Of a DNA stretch of 7,739 nucleotides, positions 1 through 6,578 are shown in pieces. Where the stretch lies: the NCBI GenBank assembly GCA_003648395.1, contig QMPB01000189.1, positions 1 through 7,739 of the forward strand, given 5' to 3'. The translations under genes and the position numbers were made by a program. Position 1 is the first letter of the stretch. Each line of letters begins with the position of its first letter. The notes beneath the pieces were generated by a model. That model did not search any database. It saw only the letters and a list, made by a program, of their open reading frames with translations, and was not told the DNA's origin. The stretch is from Bacteroidota bacterium (lineage in GTDB: Bacteria > Bacteroidota > Bacteroidia > Bacteroidales > UBA1556).

Positions 1-275
1 GGTCTATGGCACTCATTGGCACTATTTTGCACTTTTATAAAGCTTCAATAGTGGTAATTTTGGTTATAGGACGGTATGATTAATAATGGATTGTATTAAT
101 AACTCATGGAATTTTATGTTAAATTTATTGCGAAATAAACTTGATAATTAGGTTCAAGTCACAAACTCACCTTTTAGTTTAAATATTTATAATTTGCTGA
201 AATTATTGTTACTATTAGAATCATAAAATACATTTTAGAATAAAGCAATCAACTTTATCTTTTTGCAAAAAAATC
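1..275. other. Left-edge stretch without a supportable gene
   Basis: This stretch lies downstream of the minus-strand ATPase gene. It begins with three imperfect 10-bp tandem units (TGGCACTCAT, TGGCACTATT, TTGCACTTTT, positions 7-36). A 25-codon plus-strand reading from ATG at 6 to TAA at 81-83 is open to the left edge in frame and encodes a hydrophobic stretch, but it is too short to call. A weak A/T hairpin (ATAAAG and CTTTAT arms, about 243-260) lies just after the ATPase stop codon. It has no GC stem or U tract, so it is not a convincing terminator. Nothing else was recognised on either strand. Confidence 0.5.
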
Positions 276-1460
276 TCAATACAAAAATCCAAACAGCCAA
301 AGTGGAATTTTATTTCCATTACCATATTCAATATTATCTGCTGCAATAAAAGAGTTATTAATACCCGCAATTTGTTTATAATCTTTACTCTTACCTCCTA
401 CTTCAACTAAATATTCATCATCTACCATAAAATCACCGACCTCGGGATAAGTAACTTTACTCTCTGCCGAGACTTGATTTAAGAAAAAAGTCTCTCGTAA
501 TGTTCCTAAATCAGCATTTTTAGTTAATGCAAAAGCTATATTTGTATTATCTAAATATAACTTCTCTGGTTTATTCATAAAATTAATACCAAAAGAATCT
601 CTACCCAACCATTTTAAGATATGAGCATTATGCAAAAGATGTAAATATTTTAATAAACTATCACGCGTTGTACCTACTTGTTGTGCTAGTTTTTTCAAAT
701 TTGGGATATATGGAACCATCTCTCCTAATAAGAAAAGTATTTTCTTTAATTTAAGAACGGTATTATAATCTACATTATAAATAGCTGGCAAATCAGTTTC
801 TATTACAATATTAATTGTTTGAGCTAATTGCTGATGATAAAACTTTCCTTCCTTTTTAAAAAATGGATAGTATCCAATCTCTAAATACTCCTCAAAATAT
901 TTTAATGGCTTAATATTATTCAAATACAAGTCAACAATATCTTCGTGCTTGCTCATTATATCAACAAAAGAAACAGCAGGAAGCTTAATTGAATATTTAA
1001 ACTCTAAAAACTCCCTATACGACAGACCTACCAAATCAAAAATAACAGCTCTTCTACTTAAATCATACTTACCTTTATTAATCTCTAATGCTGAAGAGCT
1101 TGTAAATATCAGCTTTAAGTCTTCCATGGAATCATATATATTTTTTATTTCTTGAGACCAATTTGGATATTTATGCACCTCATCAATATACAGATATTTG
1201 CCACCTCTCTTACTAAATGCAGAAGCTAAGTCGTACAAACTATTATTAGTAAAATACAGATTATCTAAACTTACGTATAGCACCTCAGACTTGTTTTTAT
1301 CTTTTAGTAACTGAAGCAAAAGTGTAGTTTTACCACTTCCTCTTGCTCCCTTAATTCCTATCAATTGTCTATCGGTATCAATTCTTTCAAATAAATAACG
1401 CTTAAACACATTAGATGCACTAGCTATCTTCTTTTTTGAGTAATTTATTAATTCATTCAT
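276..1460 (-). CDS. AAA+ ATPase with DUF4143-type C-terminal domain
   Basis: A complete 394-residue protein of the AAA_14/DUF4143 family, widespread in bacteria and archaea but of poorly known role. Visible parts are Walker A GARGSGKTT (residues 38-46), Walker B LYIDEVHK with D93 and E94, and a sensor-1-like segment LIFTSSSAL (117-125) followed by paired arginines R136/R137. A helical winged-helix-like segment covers about 250-285. The C-terminal nuclease-like DUF4143 fold keeps E323, D343, E353 and K357 (VEVGGK). The length is normal for the family and no membrane segment is seen. The ATG at 1460 lacks a Shine-Dalgarno sequence, as usual in Bacteroidota. The gene stands alone, with its own -7 box 80 bp upstream and about 260 bp separating it from the McrC-like gene. 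ATPase activity is secure from the motifs; nuclease activity and any defence role are inference. A second, broken member of the family lies at 3592-4804. Confidence 0.88.
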   Translation of the reverse strand: MNELINYSKKKIASASNVFKRYLFERIDTDRQLIGIKGARGSGKTTLLLQLLKDKNKSEVLYVSLDNLYFTNNSLYDLASAFSKRGGKYLYIDEVHKYPNWSQEIKNIYDSMEDLKLIFTSSSALEINKGKYDLSRRAVIFDLVGLSYREFLEFKYSIKLPAVSFVDIMSKHEDIVDLYLNNIKPLKYFEEYLEIGYYPFFKKEGKFYHQQLAQTINIVIETDLPAIYNVDYNTVLKLKKILFLLGEMVPYIPNLKKLAQQVGTTRDSLLKYLHLLHNAHILKWLGRDSFGINFMNKPEKLYLDNTNIAFALTKNADLGTLRETFFLNQVSAESKVTYPEVGDFMVDDEYLVEVGGKSKDYKQIAGINNSFIAADNIEYGNGNKIPLWLFGFLY

Positions 1461-1539
1461 ATAATTGAAATTAAGTTTTAGCTAAATAAAAAATTCCATA
1501 ACGTATAATCAATATTTAGTAGCTAATATTAATAGAATA

Positions 1540-1547
1540 CAAATATA
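1540..1547 (-). promoter_or_regulatory. Bacteroidota-type -7 box of the ATPase gene
   Basis: Read on the minus strand this is TATATTTG, a perfect match to the Bacteroidota -7 consensus TAnnTTTG. It would place the transcription start near 1533 and leave a leader of about 70 nt before the ATG at 1460. No clear -33 TTTG is seen at the usual spacing. The inverted-repeat array at 1566-1605 covers the place where it should be. Confidence 0.5.
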
Positions 1548-1565
1548 CAAAAAATAATTATTAGA

Positions 1566-1605
1566 AAGTGTTATTTCTTATAAATAACACTTATGGATAA
1601 GTGTT
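1566..1605. repeat. Three-arm alternating inverted repeat (candidate operator)
   Basis: Three copies of one half-site alternate in orientation: AAGTGTTATTT at 1566-1576, its exact reverse complement AAATAACACTT at 1582-1592, and ATAAGTGTT at 1597-1605, which pairs perfectly with AACACTTAT at 1586-1594. The middle copy can therefore pair with either neighbour: an 11-bp stem with a 5-nt loop, or a 9-bp stem with a 2-nt GG loop. The array begins 19 bp upstream of the ATPase -7 box, so it overlaps the expected -33 region. Possible roles are a repressor or activator operator, or a switchable RNA hairpin or terminator for the upstream mcr-like gene. The stems are A/T-rich, which weakens the terminator reading. 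Confidence 0.6.
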
Positions 1606-1723
1606 TTATTAGAATATTAATACTTTTAGACAATTATAATTTTACAATAAATAAAATTACTTAGCATTGGAATAAAATTGTAATGCAAGTATGGCAAAGC
1701 TAATAATGAACAGCTTAATCAGC

Positions 1724-2959
1724 TTATTTCTGAAAACCGCAACATTGCACAATCAACTTTTCTAATTCATCAATAGTATCTTTTAAGGGGCAATTTAATC
1801 GCACAGGCAAAACCTTTAAATGCAACATATTGTTATACTCAAATTGCTCCAAAGGTCTTGCGAATTTCTCACTATAAGGATATAATAGGATGAGTTTTGG
1901 AATTATGTTTTGTTCCATATTTTCATGAAAGTGAGCCTTATCTTCATATTTTTTGCCATAGACATATAATTGATACATATCTGCTTGACTGATACCATAG
2001 TTTTTTCGACTATTGTCTTGATCTATCATTTTCCATTTAGTATCAAGTACCCATTTTGATTGTTTCTGGTTTCTCACTACAATATCGGGACGTAAATTAA
2101 ACTTAGTAGCATTTTTATGTTTTTCTACTAGTGTTTTCCCTCTATCTTGTAAAGATACATCAGAATCAAGCAAATATTTTTTAAATCCATGGCCTATATA
2201 ATCTTCATTCTCAGAAACAGTAATACTTTCTTTTAGAATTTTTACTTTGCCATAAAATCCCACTATCTTACCATCCGAATAGAATATTATCAGATTATTA
2301 CTTCCTGTAACTGTTGGTGGTCTAGTCCATTGATTATAACCATATATTTCATCATCTGTATTTCTTGAATTATCAAAATCAAAATTCCAACTTTCATGAG
2401 GTATGTTTCCATCCTTTTGTACCCATTTATGATTACTTTTATCATTACTTGGTTTCTTCCAATCATTACTATTCCACGTAATATTTGATAGAATATATTT
2501 CTTTTTATTAATGTCATTCTTCATAAAAACATATCTTTCAAAATCATCCTGACTTTTTGAACGAAACCTAGATTTACTAACGTGAATTAATTCATTCTCA
2601 ATAGCCTTAAATATAGATTCTTTTTCTAATTCAGTAAATTCACCAGTATTAACAATATTATAAAAAGGCAATGGTGCTTTTCCATTAAAACGTGAATTAT
2701 TTTCGCCTATTACTTCTGTTGAAATCACTCCAAAACTACCTTCCTTATTATTTCTATAAAGATTCCAGCTATACCGATGTCCAACCGTTAAATTTAACCT
2801 TCCTCCATAAACTGAGAAAACCAACCTAGGATCCCCATATTTCAAATCAAAATGCTCAATAATTTCTCTTAAAAACTCAATATAAGCTTTCACATCATTG
2901 TCATTAAATTTCGACAATTTTTTCGTCAAATAACTCAACAAATAAAGACTTCGATTCAT
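1724..2959 (-). CDS. McrB-type sensor region joined to McrC-type nuclease domain (3' part of a frameshifted gene)
   Basis: This 411-residue frame has two recognisable parts. Residues about 16-250 continue the N-terminal sensor region of Bacteroidota McrB-like restriction proteins (RLNLTVGHRYSWNLY at 54-68; NNLIIFYSDGKIVGFYGK at 221-238). From about residue 252 (position ~2206) the sequence becomes the C-terminal half of McrC. That half contains RPDIVV with D292, LDTKWK with D306 and K308 (PD-(D/E)xK nuclease core), GISQADMYQ at 322-330 and the ILLYP strand at 357-361. The AAA+ GTPase motor of McrB, with its Walker motifs, and the McrC N-terminal domain are absent. Such a protein would keep a target-binding part and a cleavage part without the translocating motor. 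The ATG at 2959 is probably not a real start: residues 1 to ~15 are out-of-frame sequence, and the true N-terminus is in the overlapping frame at 2904-3197. Part identities are from family knowledge; the deletion origin is inference. Confidence 0.75.
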   Translation of the reverse strand: MNRSLYLLSYLTKKLSKFNDNDVKAYIEFLREIIEHFDLKYGDPRLVFSVYGGRLNLTVGHRYSWNLYRNNKEGSFGVISTEVIGENNSRFNGKAPLPFYNIVNTGEFTELEKESIFKAIENELIHVSKSRFRSKSQDDFERYVFMKNDINKKKYILSNITWNSNDWKKPSNDKSNHKWVQKDGNIPHESWNFDFDNSRNTDDEIYGYNQWTRPPTVTGSNNLIIFYSDGKIVGFYGKVKILKESITVSENEDYIGHGFKKYLLDSDVSLQDRGKTLVEKHKNATKFNLRPDIVVRNQKQSKWVLDTKWKMIDQDNSRKNYGISQADMYQLYVYGKKYEDKAHFHENMEQNIIPKLILLYPYSEKFARPLEQFEYNNMLHLKVLPVRLNCPLKDTIDELEKLIVQCCGFQK

Positions 2960-3197
2960 CAGGATAGTTTTTACTAAAATCCTTCAATACGGCTTTACTC
3001 ATTGCATAAAGTAAGTTTGCATAGTCAACACTATAAACTTCTTCTTTCCAATCTATAGCATTTACATTAAGCCTCCCTTTATACTTTTTTACTAATTCCC
3101 ATTTATATTTTTCATCTTTCATTTTCGTTTCTTGAATTACTCTTTTATAAGATGTAATTAATTCAAGAAAAACTTGGGTATGTGCATCAGTATCCAT
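2904..3197 (-). CDS. N-terminal piece of the McrB-like protein (5' part of the same frameshifted gene)
   Basis: This 97-residue frame carries the N-terminal region typical of Bacteroidota McrB-like proteins (DEKYKWELVKKYKGRLNVNA at 28-47, then a helical stretch ending DESKSLFVELFDE). It overlaps the 1724-2959 frame by 56 bp. Skipping one A in the run of six (T run at 2918-2923 on the plus strand) joins FVELFDEK to LSKFNDNDV and restores one continuous protein down to 1724. The start is uncertain. ATG 3197 gives 97 codons, but the frame stays open back to 3290 with coding-like residues (KIDIENFIIDFLDLSKNRIE). That extension begins just after AAAGGAGT, where an ATT stands in place of an ATG. 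The gene is thus either damaged at both its start and its homopolymer, or it uses ATG 3197. A ~480-codon product would result if the frame were whole. Confidence 0.6.
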   Translation of the reverse strand: MDTDAHTQVFLELITSYKRVIQETKMKDEKYKWELVKKYKGRLNVNAIDWKEEVYSVDYANLLYAMSKAVLKDFSKNYPDESKSLFVELFDEKIVEI

Positions 3198-3282
3198 AAT
3201 ATATTCTTTATCAATTTCTATTCTATTTTTAGATAAATCTAAAAAATCAATTATAAAATTCTCTATGTCTATCTTATTATTC

Positions 3283-3350
3283 TCAATAATACTCCTTTAT
3301 ATAAGCAAAAGCAGCACGTCTTAGGGCTTCACTTGTGTTTGTTGTGTTTT
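3283..3350 (-). other. Possible short coding relic just upstream of the mcr-like gene
   Basis: On the minus strand a frame ending at TGA 3285-3283 reads TSEALRRAAFAYIKEYY. It has a coding-like composition, but no start codon and no recognisable family. It ends exactly where the mcr-like reading frame begins, as a translationally coupled upstream gene would. It could be the last ~17 codons of a deleted gene, or chance. Confidence 0.2.
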
Positions 3351-3571
3351 CATATGTTTAATTTTATTAATTTGGTGATATGGAACACCTTATGATAAAA
3401 ATAATCATTCCCTTGTGTGTTTAATCATGGGTGTTTCATATGTTTAAAATTTATTAATTAGGTGATATGGAGTCACATAACAATGTTTTAATCATGACCT
3501 TGTGGGTCAATTTACGATTAAAAATTGTCATGTTCGTTTCATATATTTAAATATTGCATATCGCGATATGC
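3344..3571. repeat. Imperfect ~87-bp direct-repeat array
   Basis: Two long copies and one decayed copy of the same unit. The core is GTGTTTTCATATGTTTA ... TTATTAATTTGGTGATATGGA at 3344-3384, a near copy at 3431-3471 (offset 86-87), and a partial copy starting CGTTTCATATATTTAAAT at 3535 (offset ~103). The linker is also repeated: CCTTGTGTGT at 3411 and CCTTGTGGGT at 3498, again 87 apart. TTTAATCATG occurs at 3420 and 3487. The array fills the gap between the broken ATPase gene and the mcr-like gene. No CRISPR geometry is present, because the linkers are themselves related. It may be a dispersed intergenic repeat or a multi-site regulatory region. Confidence 0.6.
3556..3571. promoter_or_regulatory. 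Perfect 16-bp palindrome
   Basis: GCATATCGCGATATGC is a perfect palindrome at the end of the third repeat copy, 20 bp past the stop codon of the broken ATPase gene. A CG-centred palindrome is conspicuous in such AT-rich DNA and has the shape of a dimeric regulator site. Its regulator and target are unknown. Confidence 0.4.
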
Positions 3572-3591
3572 GATAATACTAAATACCATAA

Positions 3592-4381
3592 TTAGATCAT
3601 TATTGTGTTTAGTCCCACTGTGTAAGCATAAGTAGAGCTAGGAATAAAAGTTATTTGTATTCCATTTACTTCTTTTACTTCATAGTGATTTATTGTTGTT
3701 ACTAAAGCTTGAGTTATACTATTTTCTTTACAAAATCGTAGTAAACTCTTCAATTTTAGCGGCTCTTTTACATATTTATCGCTCCATTTTATTTCTAAAG
3801 CCCAATATGGTTTCAAATTTTTCGTACTAATACCTACCATATCTACCTCTCCATTTTTCCAACGGGCATAATAAGGTGTAAAATTTTGGCGGTGCATCCA
3901 TTGCGAAAAAATAGCTGTTTCGGCCATGGCACCCATTAGCTCATCTAAGGGATCAATTGGCGAAAATAAAGCTGAGCGCAATGACGGATTGGTAAGATAT
4001 ATTTTAAAGAAATTATCACGCTTAAATCGTTTCCCTGACTGATCTATCCTCCGCACAATGCGAATTAAAAAAGCTGCTTCCAAATATTCCAAATACTTCT
4101 TTATTGAATTTTTTGGAGAACCCGACTGACTGCTCAGTGTTTCTAATGAAAACTCCTGTCCCGAATTATAAGCGATAGTTGTAAACAGAGAATTTAACTC
4201 TTGCACATCAGCGATACCATAAAGACTCGGCAAATCACGTAAAAGCACCTTATCAACTACATCATGACGAATAAATCGTTGCGGATTTTCGCGTACTGAT
4301 TCCGAAAATATGGCCTCTGGATAACCTCCAAAATTGATATAATCGATAAAATACTTATTAAATTGTTTAATATCTGAAGCT
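3592..4381 (-). pseudogene. C-terminal piece of a broken DUF4143-type ATPase
   Basis: The frame is open from the stop at 3592 back to the T7 run near 4384 (minus strand). The GTG at 4248 that gives a 218-residue product is only an internal codon: in-frame sequence upstream reads FEASDIKQFNKYF ... FGGYPEAIF, typical of the family middle region. Counted from the GTG, a winged-helix-like segment spans about 31-62. The DUF4143 nuclease-like domain keeps E110, E134, D136 (GEVDMVG) and E152/K154 (ALEIKW). One extra base in a run of seven T (A run 4384-4390 on the plus strand) separates it from the Walker B piece upstream. Because the Walker A end of the gene is also missing, the gene is almost certainly inactive as an ATPase. 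Unlike the complete paralogue at 276-1460, it has no promoter of its own. Confidence 0.75.
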
Positions 4382-4804
4382 TCAAAAAAATGGAACCTTA
4401 TTATCTCCCCAAGGTAGCTTTATGGGTTTTACAAGATGCTCTAAATTTTGCATATTTATAAACTCGTAAAATGTAATGGGAGGCAACATAAAATCGCTAA
4501 AGCGACCTGCACCACTTTCTTTACTTTTATATTGTAAAGCAGCGGCGACAGAACCCGAAACCACAAATTTTGTTTTACGATAACTCTCTACCAATGATTT
4601 TAGATGTATATCCCAATCTTTCAAATATTGAATTTCATCAAATATCACATACCAATCTTCCAGATTATCAGCATCACCAGTAGCCTCTCGGGCATTCGAG
4701 AATAGCTGTTCGAGACTAATATTATTGTAAATAGGATTTTCGATGGTAATAAACACAATTTTCCTGGGCGATACCTTATGCTCCATAAGCTCTTTAACCC
4801 TCTG
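4382..4804 (-). pseudogene. N-terminal piece of the same DUF4143-type ATPase, Walker A lost
   Basis: The frame runs from about 4804 to TGA at 4384-4382. The family sequence starts at RVKELMEHKVSPRKI and carries Walker B VIFDEIQYL (a D-E pair), a sensor-1-like KFVVSGS, and GAGRFSDFMLPPITFYEF. The ~30 residues that should precede it, including the P-loop GxxxxGKT, are absent. An ATG at 4873 extends the frame to 163 residues, but those first ~24 residues are out-of-frame translation of the HsdR relic, so they are not a real N-terminus. The gene is therefore a recombination product, cut a few residues after the P-loop and joined to foreign sequence near 4800. The frameshift at its other end joins it to the 3592-4381 piece. 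Confidence 0.75.
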
Positions 4805-4907
4805 GGTCTTGACGCTCCTTATGAATCGTTGAGCCATGAAGATGAGGAATTCCCTCATTTGCAATAAGCTCAATAATTGCTTGCTCTAGTTTTTCTTCCG
4901 TGAATTC
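4794..4907 (-). pseudogene. Relic of the N-terminus of a type I restriction endonuclease subunit R
   Basis: In the frame ending at TAA 4796-4794, 37 codons read EFTEEKLEQAIIELIANEG followed by IPHLHGSTIHKERQD. This matches the conserved opening of HsdR proteins (FTExKLEQAxIELL ... GYPHxxG ... IxRE). The reading breaks off after KERQD, exactly where the ATPase fragment takes over in another frame. A strong Shine-Dalgarno-like AAAAGGAGG stands directly before GAA TTC, but there is no ATG, GTG or TTG in frame, so the start codon seems lost. The stub begins 28 bp after the abiEii stop codon (the Shine-Dalgarno-like stretch about 16 bp after), which suggests hsdR once followed abiEii in one operon. 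The fragment is too short to encode a function. Identification is from memory of the family and the match is short. Confidence 0.6.
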
Positions 4908-4935
4908 CCTCCTTTTAATATCTTTAGTTCGTCAA

Positions 4936-5946
4936 TTAAATATCGATTGACCATTTCACTTCATTAATCTTTTTCTTCAATTGATTTATTCTACTCATCA
5001 ATTCATCAAATGACAGCCGTTCGCCATAAATCATTGTTTCACACATATCAGCATAATCAGAACCCCATGCTTCTATAATCTCATCAGGTGGTATAGGATT
5101 AATTGTATTTGGTTGATACAATGAATAGTCTATTCCTCTAATGGCTGTAATTGTCTTCCTATGACTTACAATATCTTGATATAAATCCTTATTACTTAAT
5201 GCAATATTAAGAAAATCAGTTCTCATTAATCTCTCAATATCGTATAAGTGTCGACTCATTCGGTCTATTCTAACTCTATCAATAGGTTTCTGGAATTCTT
5301 CATGCAATAGAAACACTTTTTCTAATAATGTACGTTCAGGATTTACCGTTGTTATATTAATTGGGCTATCGGCAAAATCTTTATCTCTAAAATATTCATT
5401 AACCAATGAAGTGATTTTTCGTTGAGTATTTGGCTCTTTTAATGAGCGACTTCCTAATTCTACTAATACACGTGGCTCAATATATTCAGATTGAGGCGTA
5501 ACAACAGGATAGTATATCTCAATAATTAAAGGATCTTGGTCAGTACTTCGAGACTCCCTCAATTTTATTTGCACATCCGCAAATCCATTATCAATAAATA
5601 ATTGCTCCAATGCAGGGTAAAATTCTTCAGAAATATAACTAAATGATGCTTTTCTTAATTTCCCAACCTGAGTTTTAGAAAGATTTTTTTCAAAACCTAA
5701 AAATGACCTATCCAGAGCCAAATCAATATCTTCTGAAAAACGATCAATAATACTCCAAGCTTTGCTTAATGATGTTCCTCCTTTAAAAACAATATGAGGA
5801 GCAATATCCATTTGAAAAACAAGACGTAGAGTTTGTACCACCCACCAGTCTTTTTCAACAGCATAAACAGGTAAACCTGCCCTGGCTGATATTTGTTCAA
5901 ATATGCTAAGTTTTGTTTTACTATCTAATTTATAAAAGTTATTCAT
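4936..5946 (-). CDS. abiEii: AbiEii-type nucleotidyltransferase toxin
   Basis: A 336-residue protein of the AbiEii/AbiGii (DUF1814) toxin family, the toxin of the type IV AbiE toxin-antitoxin and abortive-infection system. Family members are nucleotidyltransferases; the mycobacterial relatives modify tRNA acceptor ends. All four family motifs are visible: motif I FKGGTSLSK (54-62), motif II with the metal-binding D73 and D75 (SEDIDLAL), motif III around E163 (RVLVELG), and motif IV with K210 (ERTLLEK) and D236 (RHLYDIERL). The length is normal and no lesion is seen. The start ATG 5946 lies 10 bp after the abiEi stop, so the two are one operon with the antitoxin first, the usual order. A polar C-terminal helix (310-331) ends the protein. 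The substrate here is unknown. Toxicity and phage defence are expected from the family but not shown by the sequence. Confidence 0.9.
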   Translation of the reverse strand: MNNFYKLDSKTKLSIFEQISARAGLPVYAVEKDWWVVQTLRLVFQMDIAPHIVFKGGTSLSKAWSIIDRFSEDIDLALDRSFLGFEKNLSKTQVGKLRKASFSYISEEFYPALEQLFIDNGFADVQIKLRESRSTDQDPLIIEIYYPVVTPQSEYIEPRVLVELGSRSLKEPNTQRKITSLVNEYFRDKDFADSPINITTVNPERTLLEKVFLLHEEFQKPIDRVRIDRMSRHLYDIERLMRTDFLNIALSNKDLYQDIVSHRKTITAIRGIDYSLYQPNTINPIPPDEIIEAWGSDYADMCETMIYGERLSFDELMSRINQLKKKINEVKWSIDI

Positions 5947-5956
5947 AGTTTTTCCA

Positions 5957-6565
5957 TTAAGAAGCTTTTGTTAATGCCAATTTCATAATCTTACGAATCC
6001 ATTCTGGAGCTAGTGCGATATCAGATTCTAATATTTTGAAATCTTCTTTTTTTAATATTCTAAGTATTATTTCCAAATCTTCATCACTATACTTATCTTT
6101 TCCTATTGTTTTTAATGCTTGAATTACCAAAGAGCTTATTTTCCCTTTAACGGCAAGATTTTTAGGGCTTGTTTTCTTAAATACAATAGTACGATTACCA
6201 ACTTTAATCTTACGTGCCGAACCATCGGTAAGGTAAACTACATTCATAGGTATTTGAGTAGATAAACCTAACACATGTAATGCATATGCCCCCGTAGGTA
6301 TTATACGAGCTTTATCTCTTTTTGCAATAGCTTCTGCTATTTGCTCTGCTGTAGGCAGTATCTCACCAAGTAAAGGATCAACCTTCGGACGAGCATAAAT
6401 ACCTTGTGCAACACGTGTTAAAACACCACGTTCAACTAAACGTTCTAGGGCTTTATTCACTGCTTTATAATTTGCAATTGTAATAAAGTCATCAACAAAA
6501 AAGAATTTTTTTGATTTCGAATCACGTATCTTCGCAATTATATGATCATCAGTACTTATATGCAT
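5957..6565 (-). CDS. abiEi: AbiEi-type antitoxin and autorepressor
   Basis: A 202-residue protein of the AbiEi/DUF6088 antitoxin family. The N-terminal winged helix-turn-helix (about 20-60, FFFVDDFITIANYKAVNKAL, then RLVERGVLTRVAQGIYARP) is the DNA-binding part. The C-terminal region (about 85-195, with TGAYALHVLGLSTQIP and a basic IVFKKTSPKN segment) corresponds to the part that neutralises the AbiEii toxin in characterised systems. In the family, the antitoxin also represses its own operon by binding inverted repeats at the promoter. Here a perfect 16-bp inverted repeat lies 13 bp before the start and covers the -7 box, which fits well. The ATG at 6565 has no Shine-Dalgarno sequence. The gene is complete and directly precedes abiEii. 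Confidence 0.88.
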   Translation of the reverse strand: MHISTDDHIIAKIRDSKSKKFFFVDDFITIANYKAVNKALERLVERGVLTRVAQGIYARPKVDPLLGEILPTAEQIAEAIAKRDKARIIPTGAYALHVLGLSTQIPMNVVYLTDGSARKIKVGNRTIVFKKTSPKNLAVKGKISSLVIQALKTIGKDKYSDEDLEIILRILKKEDFKILESDIALAPEWIRKIMKLALTKAS

Positions 6566-6578
6566 ATTATTTAGTTTA

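Noticed and set aside
7..36. Possible sigma-54 promoter (TGGCAC ... TTGCA)
   Set aside because: The GG to GC spacing is 11 rather than the strict 12, and the match arises from three 10-bp tandem units. No downstream gene is in place to use it.
949..1155. 68-codon plus-strand open frame
   Set aside because: It is antisense to the well-supported ATPase gene, has no family resemblance and is explained as a shadow.
2290..2517. 75-codon minus-strand open frame
   Set aside because: Alternate frame inside the McrB/McrC-like gene with low-complexity, Ile/Met-rich composition.
2912..2930. Programmed -1 ribosomal frameshift
   Set aside because: Restoring the frame needs a +1 (or -2) change, and the run is GAAAAAAT rather than a canonical XXXYYYZ slippery heptamer. 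A mutation or base-calling error is simpler.
3344..3571. CRISPR array
   Set aside because: Only two good copies, with spacing of 86-87 bp, and the linkers are themselves related. No cas gene is present.
4887..4952. Short frame MVNRYLIDELKILKGG overlapping the abiEii end
   Set aside because: It stops after 22 codons and competes with the better-matching HsdR frame. It could be a relic gene start but there is no further support.
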